DNA of 64,000 nt from contig NC_071331.1 in NCBI RefSeq assembly GCF_010183535.1, positions 22,754,001 to 22,818,000 on the forward strand, given 5' to 3'. The notes beneath the pieces were generated by a model that saw only the letters and a program-made list of their open reading frames with translations, did not search any database and was not told where the DNA came from. Source of the DNA: Caenorhabditis remanei. Its lineage: Eukaryota; Nematoda; Chromadorea; Rhabditida; Rhabditidae. Positions 1 to 10,681 of the stretch are shown piece after piece; position 1 is the stretch's first letter, and each line of letters starts with the position of its first letter. The translations under genes and the position numbers were made by a program.

Positions 1-196
1 ATTTTTTGATTTTTAACGATGTTTGGACATCCGGATGCCTAGAAGATGGTTTTTGAACGGTTCGAATTGTTCTTTTGATTTTTTGATGTTTCGCTATCTT
101 CCTCTCATTCGATATGATAATTATATCATGACAGTTCATTAACATAAGGGAATAAAAAGGGGCTTCCAAAGGTATCACTATCATCATACATCCAAT

Positions 197-2041
197 ATGA
201 ACTACCTTCTATTCTTTCTATTGGTTACTGTGGCTACCTGTCAAGATGAATACGGTTGTGAAGATGACTGTGAATGCTCGGATATCCTCGACAAACTTGC
301 ATGGACTGGTACTAAAATAGGATAAGTTTCGTCAGTAATTCGGACACTTGTTTCAGATAGAAACACTATTTTGTATACTGAAGAAGCGGGATGCGTCAGA
401 AACATCACTTGTGAGATTAATTCGTTTACTACAGTGAGTTTTTTTCTCACCGAATCAGAAATCCCTCGCCCTGTTGATGCCAACGATAATCATGCAGTAC
501 GTTTTATTTTTTGCATATACTCTACCAATTATATTAGGTTGGCAAGAAAGTTTTTGACCATGATTTGTTTTGAATGCTGTCAGACAAATGACGAGAATCA
601 AAACCAACTATGCATGGTCTATGTTAGATAAACTCTATGGAATTCTGATAGTATACAGCATTTCCCTCCGACGCTTCCCTTCTGGGAGAGCCCTGCCTAT
701 TTTCTTTCTTGACCAACAATTCTTACAGCAATATTTTCGATTTCCCATTACATGTTATATTAAAATTACTATAATAGCTCAACCGATAGGAGAACTTAGC
801 AAGGGTGAAATCTTCTATCGACACACTAAAAGTAATTTAGATCACAACGTTGAGAAATGTCATTTTTAATGATCAAAGTATCACGTACTAAAAGACCATA
901 TGAACAGGATTTGTACATGCTGTGAGTTATAGAGGAAGAGTATCCATCCAAGTATTTTTGTGAATTATCAATGACAGTTCACACTGTTTACTACCACAGT
1001 TAAAAACTTTTTGAAACGTGTTGGCAAGAATAAAAATTGAGACATGTGTTCGACATCTTTTAGTCGATTTTAACTTTTAGCGAAGGGTAGTCCTACGACT
1101 TCAATTCCTCTCTTCTCCTCCAAATTTTAATTGATTGAACCGTTTCTTAGTTTTAACAGGGCGGTGGTCTTGGACAGTAATTATTACAGAAAAGTCAAGT
1201 GACTTGGCGTTGATAGAACGCCAGCAGACATCGTCGAACGAGAACGATTCCAAATGAAAGTCATGCCCTCCCTACACAACGTATATAACTGGAATCTTCT
1301 AGACAAGTGCAAAACCATAATCTTACACTACTGCTTTTTCACTGTGCAAAACATTAAAGCTCTACGCAAGTCCTCAGTTTCACGCGGTCAGAAACTCCAC
1401 CGCCTCCATGATGTTGCGCATCCGCATGTTACATAATCGACGACGTACATTCTCACCTACTTTTGCAAAATACGTTTTGCTTACACAAATTACAGCTGTA
1501 ACCTTCCTCTAACAAAATATCATATATTCGGGGTAATACAGCGTGCTACAGCTGGACAGGAATTCGAAACTTGAAGTCAAGTCGAGAAATGGGTCCAAGC
1601 TTATTTTAGCATGAAACAACCGGAGTTTTGGCAGGAGGATATCCGGAACGTACCCAATAAACAGCAGACTGTTGTGTACCAATATAGTCACTACGTATGC
1701 TATCGGGCATGTTTTCTGTCCGAGTAGGAATGGCTTGAGTTATGGTCAAAAACTTTCTTGCCAACCTAATATATATGTAGCGTGCCCAAGTAGGTCCCGA
1801 TGCACCAACAGAATTGAGTACAAACATATTCGAATTTTTTGGAATGATTTGTGAGAATTATGAATGGTATATCACCAAATACCCGCATGGAGTTCACTAT
1901 CGAACCGCTGCGGGAGATTCATTAATCGGAACCAACGGAGAACTTGACGGAAAAAAGAGTAAACTTTATTTATTTCAGTGGTAAGTATTGTATGGAAAGA
2001 TTGACAATCAAATATTGTTTTACAGCAAATCTCTGTCATAA
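197..2041 (+). CDS. Small secreted protein, 4 exons, mariner in intron 2
   Basis: Exons read as 197-308, 357-496, 1781-1980 and 2026-2041. The lengths sum to 468 nt, an unbroken 155-codon frame. Residues 1-15 are a clear signal peptide (MNYLLFFLLVTVATC, then QDEYGCEDDCEC). The mature part has several cysteines, a CENYEWY segment and a GELDGKKSK segment before a final cysteine, a layout like secreted nematode families of unknown function such as DUF281; that match is from memory. Intron 1 is 48 bp and intron 3 is 45 bp. Intron 2 is 1284 bp only because a mariner sits in it; without the element it would be 46 bp, with GTACG donor and TGTAG acceptor. The start is the first ATG before the signal peptide. 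Function unknown; probably extracellular. Confidence 0.7.
534..1769. mobile_element. Degenerate mariner (Tc1/mariner) element with TA duplication
   Basis: The left end reads TTAGGTTGGCAAGAAAGTTT and the right end is its reverse complement (ending CTTTCTTGCCAACCTAA at 1769), with a TA on each side (532-533 and 1770-1771). The length of 1236 bp and the TTAGG terminus fit mariner transposons. The inside holds decayed transposase sequence. It lies wholly inside intron 2 of the secreted-protein gene. Confidence 0.88.
1230..1735 (+). pseudogene. Mariner transposase remnant
   Basis: Pieces of a mariner transposase can be read in shifting frames on the plus strand. HDVAHPHV at about 1408-1432 stands where mariner has HDNARPHVA, around a catalytic aspartate. 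Further on, EVEKWVQAYF and KQPEFWQEDI at about 1577-1640 match the usual C-terminal pattern of a helix followed by FFxxK...FYxxGI. Stops and frame changes break it, so it cannot code for an active enzyme. Confidence 0.7.
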
Positions 2042-2149
2042 TAAGTATTTTGCTAAAAACTGAATAAATGTTCTCCGTTAATAATGTTTATATTCCCTCC
2101 TCCTTCTGAAATTCTTTTCAAACTCGGTTTTCATCATAGTTTGACATCA

Positions 2150-2345
2150 AATTCAACATTTTGAGATTTCTAGCTTCAAAATGAGCCCATATTGCCTATA
2201 TTTTGTTCAATTTGAATTTTGAGGTAGGTACGCGACGCGACCGCGACGGATCGCGGTCGAAAATTCCAAAGTTGAGGAAATATAGGCAATAGGGGGCTCG
2301 TTTCAAAGCTCTCAATGTAAGAAATATGAATTTGATATTTTCAAC
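2150..2345. repeat. Palindromic repeat P2 (GAGCCCATATTGCC type)
   Basis: Left arm ATGAGCCCATATTGCCTATA and right arm ATATAGGCAATAGGGGGCTC flank a centre rich in CGACGCGACCGCG. This is one copy of a family found at least eight more times in the window (5.4, 16.4, 26.3-27.0, 27.8, 29.8 and 30.1 kb). No coding content. Confidence 0.75.
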
Positions 2346-2459
2346 CCTTATAAACCTTAAAATAAACAAAAAATATCACAAAAATATTATTTATTAAAAA
2401 ATTAACCAAAAAAAATTGAAAACAGACAGAAAAACTCACTAAACCCAGTGAGGTATAGA

Positions 2460-5111
2460 TTATAGAATCCAAACATAGAACATGAAAGCACTTGGGTCAA
2501 TTCGAATGCTTGCCAGCGCTCCATCACTTTCTCTTACAATGTCCATAGCGTTTGTGCAGTCGTAGTGATATTCGGGGTTGATAAATCTGGAATTTTGAGT
2601 TTTAATACTTGAAATTAGCAAGGTTGAATTCAGCGTGACAAGAGCTTTCAGAAAAGTATAATTATGATAGGGTTTGAAGCAAGTTGGGTCTTGACGCGAA
2701 AACTACAGTAACCCGAATTCCCGTAAATCGCGTCAAGACCCAAATTTCTCTTACACCTATCATAATTATACTTTTCTGAAAGCTCTCGTCGCGCTGATTC
2801 CAAAAATGTACGTTAAAAATGAATTGAACCAAATCTAGTGAAGTAACGGAGTTTCGAAACTTTTCGAAAATTCGAAAATCCATTTTCTCACAAAAAGTGT
2901 TATAACTCGACGAGATTTTACTCAAATTAATTGAAGTTGAAATTTCCAATTTCAGCTCGTTAAGACGGTTCAGAAAAGTATAATCATGACGGGGTTTAGA
3001 AAAATTTTGGTCTCGACACGATTTACGGCAGGTTACTGTAGTTTTCGCGTCGAGACCCAAAGTGAACGGAATATAGGCTTGTGGGTACTTTTCTTAAAGC
3101 TCTCGACGAGCTGAATCTGAAAATCACAATTTCAGCCCTCCTTACCTCGCCCGAGAGGGATAAATCGCTGGTCTCCTCGTCTTATCCCACGGCTTCACGT
3201 CAAATCCTTCCAGAATTTTTTCCTTTTCGAAATTAGTGTTTCCAAATACATAAACCACTTTCAGGTGCCTATCGGCCCCTTTATGCCAAGTTTCCAAAAA
3301 GATTTTGAGGTCTTCACTAGTCAAAATAGTATTCTGAAGCAGAAGATATTTTCCAGAAAAATTCAAAAAATTTTGGCGGGAAAAATGGCGGGAATAGGAG
3401 ATCAGAAGGTTCTCGCAGGTCAATAGACACGATTTATCCGAGAGTTCTCCTTCCATTCGAGGATGAACGTAGATCAAAATCGGATTATAAATTTCCATGA
3501 ATTTCTCCACTTCCGACGTCTTCAGAATCCGATTTTTCGATTCTTTCACTTCGATCAAATCCACTTTTTCCGATTTTGGCACTTTTGACATGGTATCTAC
3601 AGTAACCGCCACATGGGGAGCGCCGGTTTTTGGGAAGACGCGAGAGAAATGAGTTTGGAGGATCTTCCAGAACTTTGTGTTGTCTTGTGACGAAATGATG
3701 ATGAGTGGGATGTCGGAGTTGGCGGGGAAGTCGAAACTAAAAGAAAATTATGAATTCAAAATGTGATAATCGGATTCAGCGTGACGAGAGCTTTTAGAAA
3801 AGTACCCACAAGCCTGGGTTTCGATCACTTTGGGTCTCGCCGCGAAAACTAAAAACTACAGTAACCCAAATCGTGTCGAGACCCAAATCACTCCAAACCC
3901 TATCATGATTATACTTTTCTGAACCGTCTTAACTTGCTGAATTTGAAAATTTGGGTGACATTTCATTTGAGTGAAACCTCGTCGAGTTATGACACTTTTT
4001 GTGAGAAAATGGATTTTCACATTTTTACAAAAGCTACCGTAACTTCACTGGATTTTGTCCAACTCATTTTTACATTAGATTTTTGAATTCAGCTCGTCAA
4101 GACGGTTTAGAAAAGTATAATCATGATAGGGGTAGGAAGAATTTGGGTCTTGACGCGATTTACGGAAATTCGGGTTACTGTAGTTTTCGCGTCGAGACCC
4201 AACTTGCTTCAAACCCTATAATGATTATACTTATTCGAACCGTCTTGTTGAGCTGAATTCAAAAATATAAGTTTTACGCAGATTGAGCAAAATACCATTG
4301 AGTTATGATTGATTTTGTAAAAATGCAAAAAAAATATTTTCGAAAAGTTTCGAAATTCTGTAACTCGGTCTGTTTTCAATATTTTTTTAATGATTTTTTG
4401 TAAATGGTTTGAATCCCTCTTGATCTTGAGGCAAAAAGTAGAAAACACCTGAAAACTACAAAACAGAGTTCCCAAACTTTTCGAAAATTCGAAAATCCAT
4501 TTTCTCACAAAAAGTGTCATATTTTGACGAGTTTTTACTCAAACTGGACGAAACTTAAATTTTCAGTTTCAACTCGTCGAGACGGTTCAGAAAAGTATAA
4601 TCATGACGGGATTTGGAGCGATTCGGGTCTCGACACGATTTACGAGAATTCGGGTTACTGTAGTTTTTAGTTTTCGCGGCGAGACCCAAAGTGGTCGGAA
4701 CCTAGGCATGATTATACTTTTCTGAAACCTTGCGACGAGCTGAATCTGATTATCATAATTTCAGCCGGAGAAATCAGCAATCTTTCAAAAAACTCACCAA
4801 CAGCGAAACTTCTCTCCATCAATTTTCCATTTCTTCAAAAACTCCTCCTTTTTCGTCCGAAAATTGATTTTAAGAATCGGAACATTCAACTTCGGAGAAA
4901 ACCGGGCATACAGTACTCCAACTTTTTGATCTCCACAGTAATCCACGTAAAACGACGGTTTCGTGCGTGGGAATATCGATTGGGCGACGAGTCGAAGGCG
5001 TTTGAAGAAGAGGGTGAGTAGAAATACGTCGGATGGACCCATCATTCGGAGGGTGTGTCTCAGGGCGACAAGTGGGAGACGGAGCAGTGGAAACTGGGGA
5101 GTTGAGAGCAT
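2460..5111 (-). CDS. F-box/FBA_2 protein, divergent subfamily
   Basis: Exons are 5111-4798, 3736-3146 and 2586-2460 (314+591+127 nt, 343 codons plus stop). Exon 1 encodes a whole F-box: MLSTPQFPLLRLPLVALRH followed by a stretch with SDVFLLTLFFKRLR. Exon 2 has the FBA_2 pattern, with LLLQNTILTSEDLKIFLETW near its end, and exon 3 ends SDGALASIRID...FMFYVW, the usual FBA_2 tail. Such proteins are thought to be SCF substrate adaptors. It differs from the other F-box genes here: the F-box is not split after 26 codons and the last exon lacks GVWPDSxGN. Both introns (1061 and 559 bp) are packed with palindromic repeats. All splice phases agree. Confidence 0.78.
2640..3115. repeat. Two P1 palindromes in the last intron
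   Basis: Copies at about 2642-2792 and 2965-3112. Each has AGCTTTCAGAAAAGTATAAT-like arms facing inward around GGGTCTYGACGCGA...TTACTGTAGTTTTCGCG. Variants of the arm read GTATAATCATGA or GTACCCACAAGCC. They fill nearly the whole 559-bp intron. Confidence 0.8.
3775..4745. repeat. Three P1 palindromes in the first intron
   Basis: Copies at about 3782-3932, 4108-4256 and 4582-4740 lie in the 1061-bp intron. Arms and centres match the copies downstream in the same gene, with mixed GTACCCACAAGCC and GTATAATCATGA arms. The DNA between them (for example 4257-4560) is itself repeated between copies, with phrases such as TCGAAAATCCATTTTCTCAC. Confidence 0.8.
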
Positions 5112-5874
5112 TTTGGGAGAAAATTCTGGAAAAAATGAGCAAAAATGGGAAAAATCGGCAAAAATCGGGAAAAAAATGAGGAAGAATGTCGAGTATTCTG
5201 GCGGGAATGGGCACAGAATATCGATTCTGTTTCCCCGCGCGGATAAGAAAATGAGATAATCCAAGGTGTGAGCCCCCCAGCACAGGTTGCCCTAACGCCC
5301 CCCCTGGGAAGAAAAACTTCCCAAAAAACAATTGCCCCAAACTCCTATCCATCGCGTCTATACCTTCCGAAATTATTAAATTCATTATCCTGAGCTCACT
5401 AGCTTCCAAATGAGCCCCATATTGCCTATATTCAGACAACTTTGATTTTTCGACCACGCGACGCGGTCGCGTCGCGGTTTTCACGCGATTTTCAAATCGA
5501 ACAGAATATAGGCGATATGGGGCTCATTTTAAAGCTCCGAAGCTGAAAAATGTGATTTTGATATTGATTTTGAGTGAAAACCCGAAATAAAAAAGTATGG
5601 GGCGAACGCGTAGCGGTTTTTTACAGAATTGAGATAGATTTTGATGTAAAAACGGTGAATCTCTGACTGGAATTTTTTAATTTTGGTAGTCTGATGGACA
5701 CGCGACGGACGACACGCGACGCACGACTGGAAAAGTAAAAGCTGTTTAAATATAAGAAATATGGAACTCATTTCAAAGCTCTCAGTGTCAGGGATATAAT
5801 TATTATAACTGTTTTTGGCTGAAACAGATTTATTGATAACATTAAATTAGATGTGCAATAAAAACAGTCAATTA
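5112..5874. repeat. Intergenic P2 palindromes
   Basis: A P2 palindrome occupies about 5380-5555, with arms ATGAGCCCCATATTGCC and GATATGGGGCTCATTTTAAA around CGCGACGCGGTCGCGTCGCG. A half copy follows at about 5740-5795. The rest is AT-rich with no supported gene. AATAAA for the next minus-strand gene is at 5829-5834. Confidence 0.7.
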
Positions 5875-6951
5875 TTAGTATTGATTTCCCTCTGAATCCG
5901 GCCAGACACCAAATTCAACTCTTCCGTATTGCTCGTCATATCGAAAAGAAGCGACGACACCATCATTCCGGGTAATTAGTCGATCACTGAAAGTGGCATC
6001 CTCAATATTTGATCTGAATATTACAATAGTTTCTCTTTCTTCAAAATACTTTTCAAACTTACTTATACTCTCTCTTCTCCGTCATCTGAGTGTGAGCCAA
6101 CTCTTCAAATACGTCTTCCAAATTCATGCCTGTAACATATAAACCAAGATACTTGAGTCGTTTGAACCCTCCGATCGCCCAGTGTTGGAGGATCCGTTTC
6201 ACTTCTGTGCTAGTGAAATGGATTTCCCATAAAACTAGCTCCACACAGTTTGTGTTAAGTACATCATTGAGAGTAAGAGACAATTGCGAGTCAGCAATTA
6301 GTGATTCAATTGAATTCATGTATTGTGTGATTGGGAAGTTATTCGGTAACGACAAAATCCTCACAACTTGCGGATGATAATCCTTTAGAATGAAATGACA
6401 GACTTCTTTAGTTAAGTCCTCAATAACCAAATGATAGTTATCTCCCTGTCTCTTCTCAATATAACTTAACAACCAGAGGGTCTTCCGGGACACGACGACT
6501 TCCGGTGCACATTTGAATTCTAATAACTCCAACAGGTACTCGTAAACCGTTGGAATCCCTTGAATGTCATCATTCCAATAAGTGGTCGAGACATGATGCT
6601 TCCTCGAACGATCCATTGATACCCGGTGACCATTGATATTCACTGATTCAGCAGTTTTAGAATTTTCAGTTATTGGAGCTACGTACACGGTGAAGCCATT
6701 TTCCGGTACCGACACATATATATTCGACCTTTTCCCATCTACTAAAACACGTATAGGGTCTGTCTTGTCTCGGAAATTCTTGACAAGGTAATACATTTTA
6801 CGGGAACATAATGAGATGGGGAATCTGCAAAATATGGAAGAATTGGATAACGAATGAAGGGAATCTTAACTTACACTGTGTCAATATCGATTGATCTCAG
6901 AATCTTCTTCAAAACGAGGGTTGGAAATTTGAGAATCGGAAGAGCTGGCAT
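5875..6951 (-). CDS. F-box/FBA_2 protein, CAPEVVVSR subgroup
   Basis: Exons 6951-6875, 6824-6063 and 6013-5875 (77+762+139 nt) give 325 codons plus stop. Exon 1 (MPALPILKFPTLVLKKILRS) and the start of exon 2 (FPISLCSRKMYYLVKNF) together form the F-box. The rest of exon 2 is FBA_2, with TYWNDDIQGIPTVYEYL, CAPEVVVSRKTLWLLSYIEK and LLQHWAIGGFKRLKYL-type stretches; the last exon ends GVWPDSEGNQY. TTTCCAG lies directly before the ATG, as expected for spliced-leader trans-splicing. Probable SCF adaptor; target unknown. AATAAA is 41 bp past the stop. This subgroup also includes the broken copies at 8.0 and 18.7-19.2 kb. Confidence 0.88.
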
Positions 6952-7281
6952 CTGGAAAGGTGAGTGATCGAGAATGAGCGAATGAGTGAACGGACAGTGA
7001 ATACTGAGAAAATCAATATGTGCACAAGATCCTCTGTTAGTGACAAGGGCCTCCTGACGGGGAAGGAGAATGATGGAGAATAAGTGAGCGAATAGGCGGA
7101 TACAATAGAGATCGGATGAGTGTTTGCGCGGAGAAAACCTGAAGTAGTCTAGAATATTCTGGTGTGAAGAGGGAGAATGAACAGAATATCGATTCTGACC
7201 TCACAGATGAGATAATCCGAGGAGACCAGGTTGCCTTCTTGGAAATATAGGTTTTGTGGTCTTAGGAGGAAGGGTCTGCAG
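6952..7281 (-). promoter_or_regulatory. Conserved F-box 5' block
   Basis: This stretch is shared, in the matching orientation, by nearly every F-box copy in the window. Marks are a run like CTCATTCTCGATCACTCACC next to the start, GTGCACATATTGATTTTCTC, CACTAACAGAG and, farther out, CCAGAATATTCTAGACTAC and GATATTCTGTYCATTCT. It probably holds the promoter and the outron. Conservation may reflect recent copying rather than function. Confidence 0.5.
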
Positions 7282-7892
7282 CAGGGCTGTGCGGCAACAG
7301 CTTTTTTCGGCAACTCGGCAACTCGGCAACTAGCAATTCATGCTTCGGCAACTTTCGGCAACTCGGCAACTTGCCGAAATTTGAACTCGGCAACATTCGG
7401 CAACTTTCGGCAACTTTCGGCAACAGTAGTATTTTTTACTAAAGTCTCATAAAAAGTTATGTTCACTCAAACCTAATAACAAAAATTTACAAATGAGACA
7501 AGAAATCATAAAGAGAGCTTGTGAAAACACTAAACATTCTTAAAATCAACTATTTTCCATTAATTCTATGGTTTTTGTCAAAACCAAGACTTTTTTGAAG
7601 CTACCGCCGAAATTCGACTACAGTATGTTAAATTTGCATGACTAGTTTTTTTCCGCGGGTCTTGCCCTGATTAAGTCTTTTCACTGATTTTTTCTGTAAA
7701 ATTGCAAAAATTTATCACGAAAAGAAAATTTAACGTTGTTGCCGAGTTGCCGAAAAACTGTTGCCGAAATTCGGCAACCTCAAACTGTTGCCGAAACATG
7801 AGTTGCCGAATTCGGCAACGGCAACTCGGCAACTAAAACTTCGGCAATTTCGGCAATTTCGGCAACCGGCAACTTGTTGCCGCACAGCCCTG
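7282..7892. mobile_element. hAT-type MITE, 8-bp duplication GTCTGCAG
   Basis: The left end is CAGGGCTGTGCGGCAACA and the right end is its exact reverse complement. Both sides carry the same 8 bases, GTCTGCAG (7274-7281 and 7893-7900). A CAGGG terminus with an 8-bp target duplication is the signature of hAT elements. Inner DNA is many short units of TTCGGCAACT on the left and their complement on the right, around an AT-rich core without transposase, so it is non-autonomous. A paralogous block at about 19318-19345 (minus strand) shows the empty site with a single GTCTGCAG. Confidence 0.92.
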
Positions 7893-7990
7893 GTCTGCAG
7901 GCCCCCGCCACTAACAGAGAGTCTATTGACTTTCTCAGTATTCGCTGTCCGTTTACTCATTCGCTCATTCTCGATCACTCATCTCTCTAG

Positions 7991-8816
7991 ATGCCAGCTC
8001 TTCCGATTCTCAAACTTCCGATCATTGTTTTGATGAAAATTCTCAAATATGAATATCAATGGTAACCTGGTACCTATCAATCGTACGAGAAGAGAAGAGG
8101 ACTGGAACACTTATTGGAATGATGAGATTCAAGGGATTCCGGCGGTTTATGAGCACCTATCAGAGTTATTAGAATACAAATGTGCACCGGAAGTCGTCGT
8201 GTCCCGGAAGACCCTCTGGTTGTTAAGTTATATTGAGAAGAGACATGGAGATAACTATGAATTATTTATTGAAGATTTAAACGAAGAAGTCTGTCATTTC
8301 ATTCTAAAGAATTATCATCCGAAAGTAGTGAGGATGTTGTCGTTACCGAATAACTTCCCAATCGCACAATACATGAATTCGATTAAATCTCTATTTAGTC
8401 TCTGCGAGTTATCGATTACTCTCGACGATCTACTTAACATGAACTGTTTGGAGCTAGTTTTATTGAATAATGTGTTCACTGGCACTGAAATGAAAGGGAT
8501 CCTCCAACATTGGGCTATCGGAGGGTTCAAACGACTCAAATTCCTCCGAGTATGTGTTGAAGACTTGAATATGGAAGACGTACTCGGAGAGTTAACTCAC
8601 TCTCGGATGACAGAAAAGAAAACATATAAGTAAGTTTGAAAGTATTTTGGAGAAGGACTAACAATTGTGATTTTCAGGTCAAATATTGAAAATGCCCCTT
8701 TTAGTGATCGTCTTATTACCCGGAATGATGGTGTGGTTGCTTCTTTTCAATATGATCAAATATTCGGCGTTGTTCATTTTGGTGTCTGGCCGGACTCAGA
8801 GGGAAATGAATACTAA
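7991..8816 (+). pseudogene. Truncated F-box/FBA_2 copy, internal deletion
   Basis: Exon 1 starts normally (MPALPILKLPIIVLMKILK) but after 57 nt jumps straight into the middle of exon 2 at the NINGNLVPI segment, losing the end of exon 1, intron 1 and about the first quarter of exon 2. The original ATG then reaches a stop at 8063. An ATG at 8049 opens a frame through the rest of exon 2 (to 8629) and the last exon (8678-8816), 239 codons of FBA_2 without an F-box. The downstream donor, acceptor and AATAAA (8884-8889) are intact. It belongs to the CAPEVVVSR subgroup. Without an F-box it could not bind Skp1, so it is either dead or a product of unknown effect. Confidence 0.8.
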
Positions 8817-9292
8817 TTATTGTTAATTCCTCAATTGTGCCCGCATGGCGGGGGATTTGTCTAATTTGCTTTACAATGCTATCAATAAATCATTTTATGT
8901 TGGAAATCTTCTTTCGGATCAAAGCCCACCTTCTGCCTTCGGTTTTCCTCACAAAAGCCATTTTCTGGTCTCGGAGGGAAGGGTCAGGAGAACCCTGCAT
9001 GCCCCCGACACAAACAGAGAATCTTGTAGACTCTCTGTTTGTGGCGGCCTGTAGGAGACGTTGTTCTCCAGAACCTACCTTCAAAAAACCTATTTTCCTA
9101 GAAGGTTTTTTCCGCGCAAACACCCGTCCAATCTCTATTGTATCCGCCTATTCGCTCACTCATTCTCCATCATTCTCCTTCACCCCTCAGGAGGCCCTTG
9201 CCACTAACAGAGCGTCTTGTGCACATATTGATTTTCTTAATATTCACTGTCCGTTCACTTATTCGCTCATTCTCGATCACTCACTTTTCCAG
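8817..9292 (+). promoter_or_regulatory. 3' UTR of one F-box copy and 5' block of the next
   Basis: 8817-8900 is the 3' UTR of the preceding copy. 8955-9110 holds a P3 palindrome piece (TCTCGGAGGGAAGG and CCTGTAGGAGACGTTGTTCT). 9113-9292 is the shared F-box 5' block, ending CACTTTTCCAG directly before the next ATG. That acceptor has no partner exon upstream that I can see, so it is probably a trans-splice site. Confidence 0.55.
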
Positions 9293-10388
9293 ATGCCAGG
9301 TCTTCCGATTCTGAAACTCCCGATCATTGTTTTGATGAGGATTCTGAAAACAATCGATATTGACACAGTGTAAGTTGAGATTCCCTTCCGTATCCAATCC
9401 AGTTCTTCCATATTTTGTAGATTCCCCATCTCATTATGCTCCCGTAAAATGTATCACCTCGTTAAGAACTTTCGAGATAAAACAGTTAAACTCAAAATCA
9501 AAATTTACGGAGCAAGTTCGAGTGTAAGGGTAATGACACCAAACAATTACTACCACGAAGTTTACTTGATGTCTAGAGAAAAAGAAAAGTCTGGAAATCT
9601 CGAACGAGTGAATATCAATGGTCACCTGGTACCCATTGATCGTTCTAGAAATCAGTGTGACTGGGAAACCTATTGGGATGATGAGATGGAGGGACTACAA
9701 TCAGTAATGGAGTATCTATTGGATCTTTTTGGAATTAAGAAAGTTACTACAATTTTAGTAACCCCGAATACAATGAGACTCCTGAATGTGCTTAAAGAGC
9801 GACAAGGGAATGATTATGAACTCTATCTATCCCATCGATTAAGTGAAAAAGAATCTCATTTCCTTTTGGAGAAATACCCTGCAAAAATATTAAGAATCAG
9901 TGGATTACCGGACAACTTTCCAATCGGAAAATACCTTCAAACTGTCGACACACTATGTGTTGGCACTAAAGTATCGATTACTCTCGACGATCTACTTAAC
10001 ATGAACTGTGTGGATCTATTATTATCGAAAAATCGTTTCACTAGCACTGAAATCAAGCGACTTCTCCAACACTGGGCTATCGGAGGGTTCAAACGACTCA
10101 AATACTTGGAATTGGATGTTGAAGACTTGAATATAGAAGACGTACTTGGAGAGTTGACTCACACTCGGATGACGGAGAAGAGAGAGTATAAGTATGTTTG
10201 AAATGTATTTTAGAGAAAAACGAACATTTATGATTTTCAGGTCAAAGAGTGTACTTTCCACTTCTTTCAATGATCGAGATCGTCTTATTAGCCGGAATGA
10301 TGGTGTCGTCGCTTCTTTTCAATATGACCAACAATACAGAAGAGTTCATTTTGGTGTCTGGCCGGATTCCCAGGGAAATCAATACTAA
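9293..10388 (+). CDS. F-box/FBA_2 protein, LFGIKKV subgroup, copy A
   Basis: Exons 9293-9369, 9421-10191 and 10241-10388 (77+771+148 nt), 331 codons plus stop. The F-box runs from MPGLPILKLPIIVLMRILKT through FPISLCSRKMYHLVKNF. FBA_2 follows with TYWDDEMEGLQSVMEYL, LFGIKKVTTI, KERQGNDYEL, ITLDDLLNMNC and LLQHWAIGGFKRLKYL. The last exon ends GVWPDSQGNQY. AATAAA is at 10485-10490. Exons 1 and 2 are almost identical to the copy at 14136-15231, 4843 bp downstream, while the last exon differs more. Probable SCF substrate adaptor, target unknown. Confidence 0.9.
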
Positions 10389-10681
10389 TAATTGTCTGTT
10401 TTCACTGCACACTCGCCTTAATTTTGATAACTCAATTGGGTCCGCGTGCCTGGGGAGTTGTTTAAGTTGCTTTACAATGCTATCAATAAACCAATTTTTG
10501 TTGAAAATCTTGTTTTGGATCAAAAGTCCTTTTTCTGCCTTCCGTTTTCCGCCCAGATTCCTACCCTAAAAACAGTTTTGAAATGAACCTAACCTTTTGC
10601 CTATACTCCTTTCATTTTCATTGCATTCAGAGAATCTTGTAGACACTCTGTTTGTGGCCCTGTAGGAGACGTTCTCTGCAA

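Noticed and set aside
4870..5484. Long minus-strand frame overlapping F-box exon 1
   Set aside because: It reads in another frame through the exon and into a P2 repeat; the F-box frame has the conserved residues and matching splice phases.
8837..9373. A plus-strand frame running from the 3' UTR of one F-box copy through the start of the next
   Set aside because: It only links UTR and promoter text in one frame with the 26-codon F-box exon; the spliced model starting at 9293 matches all sister genes.
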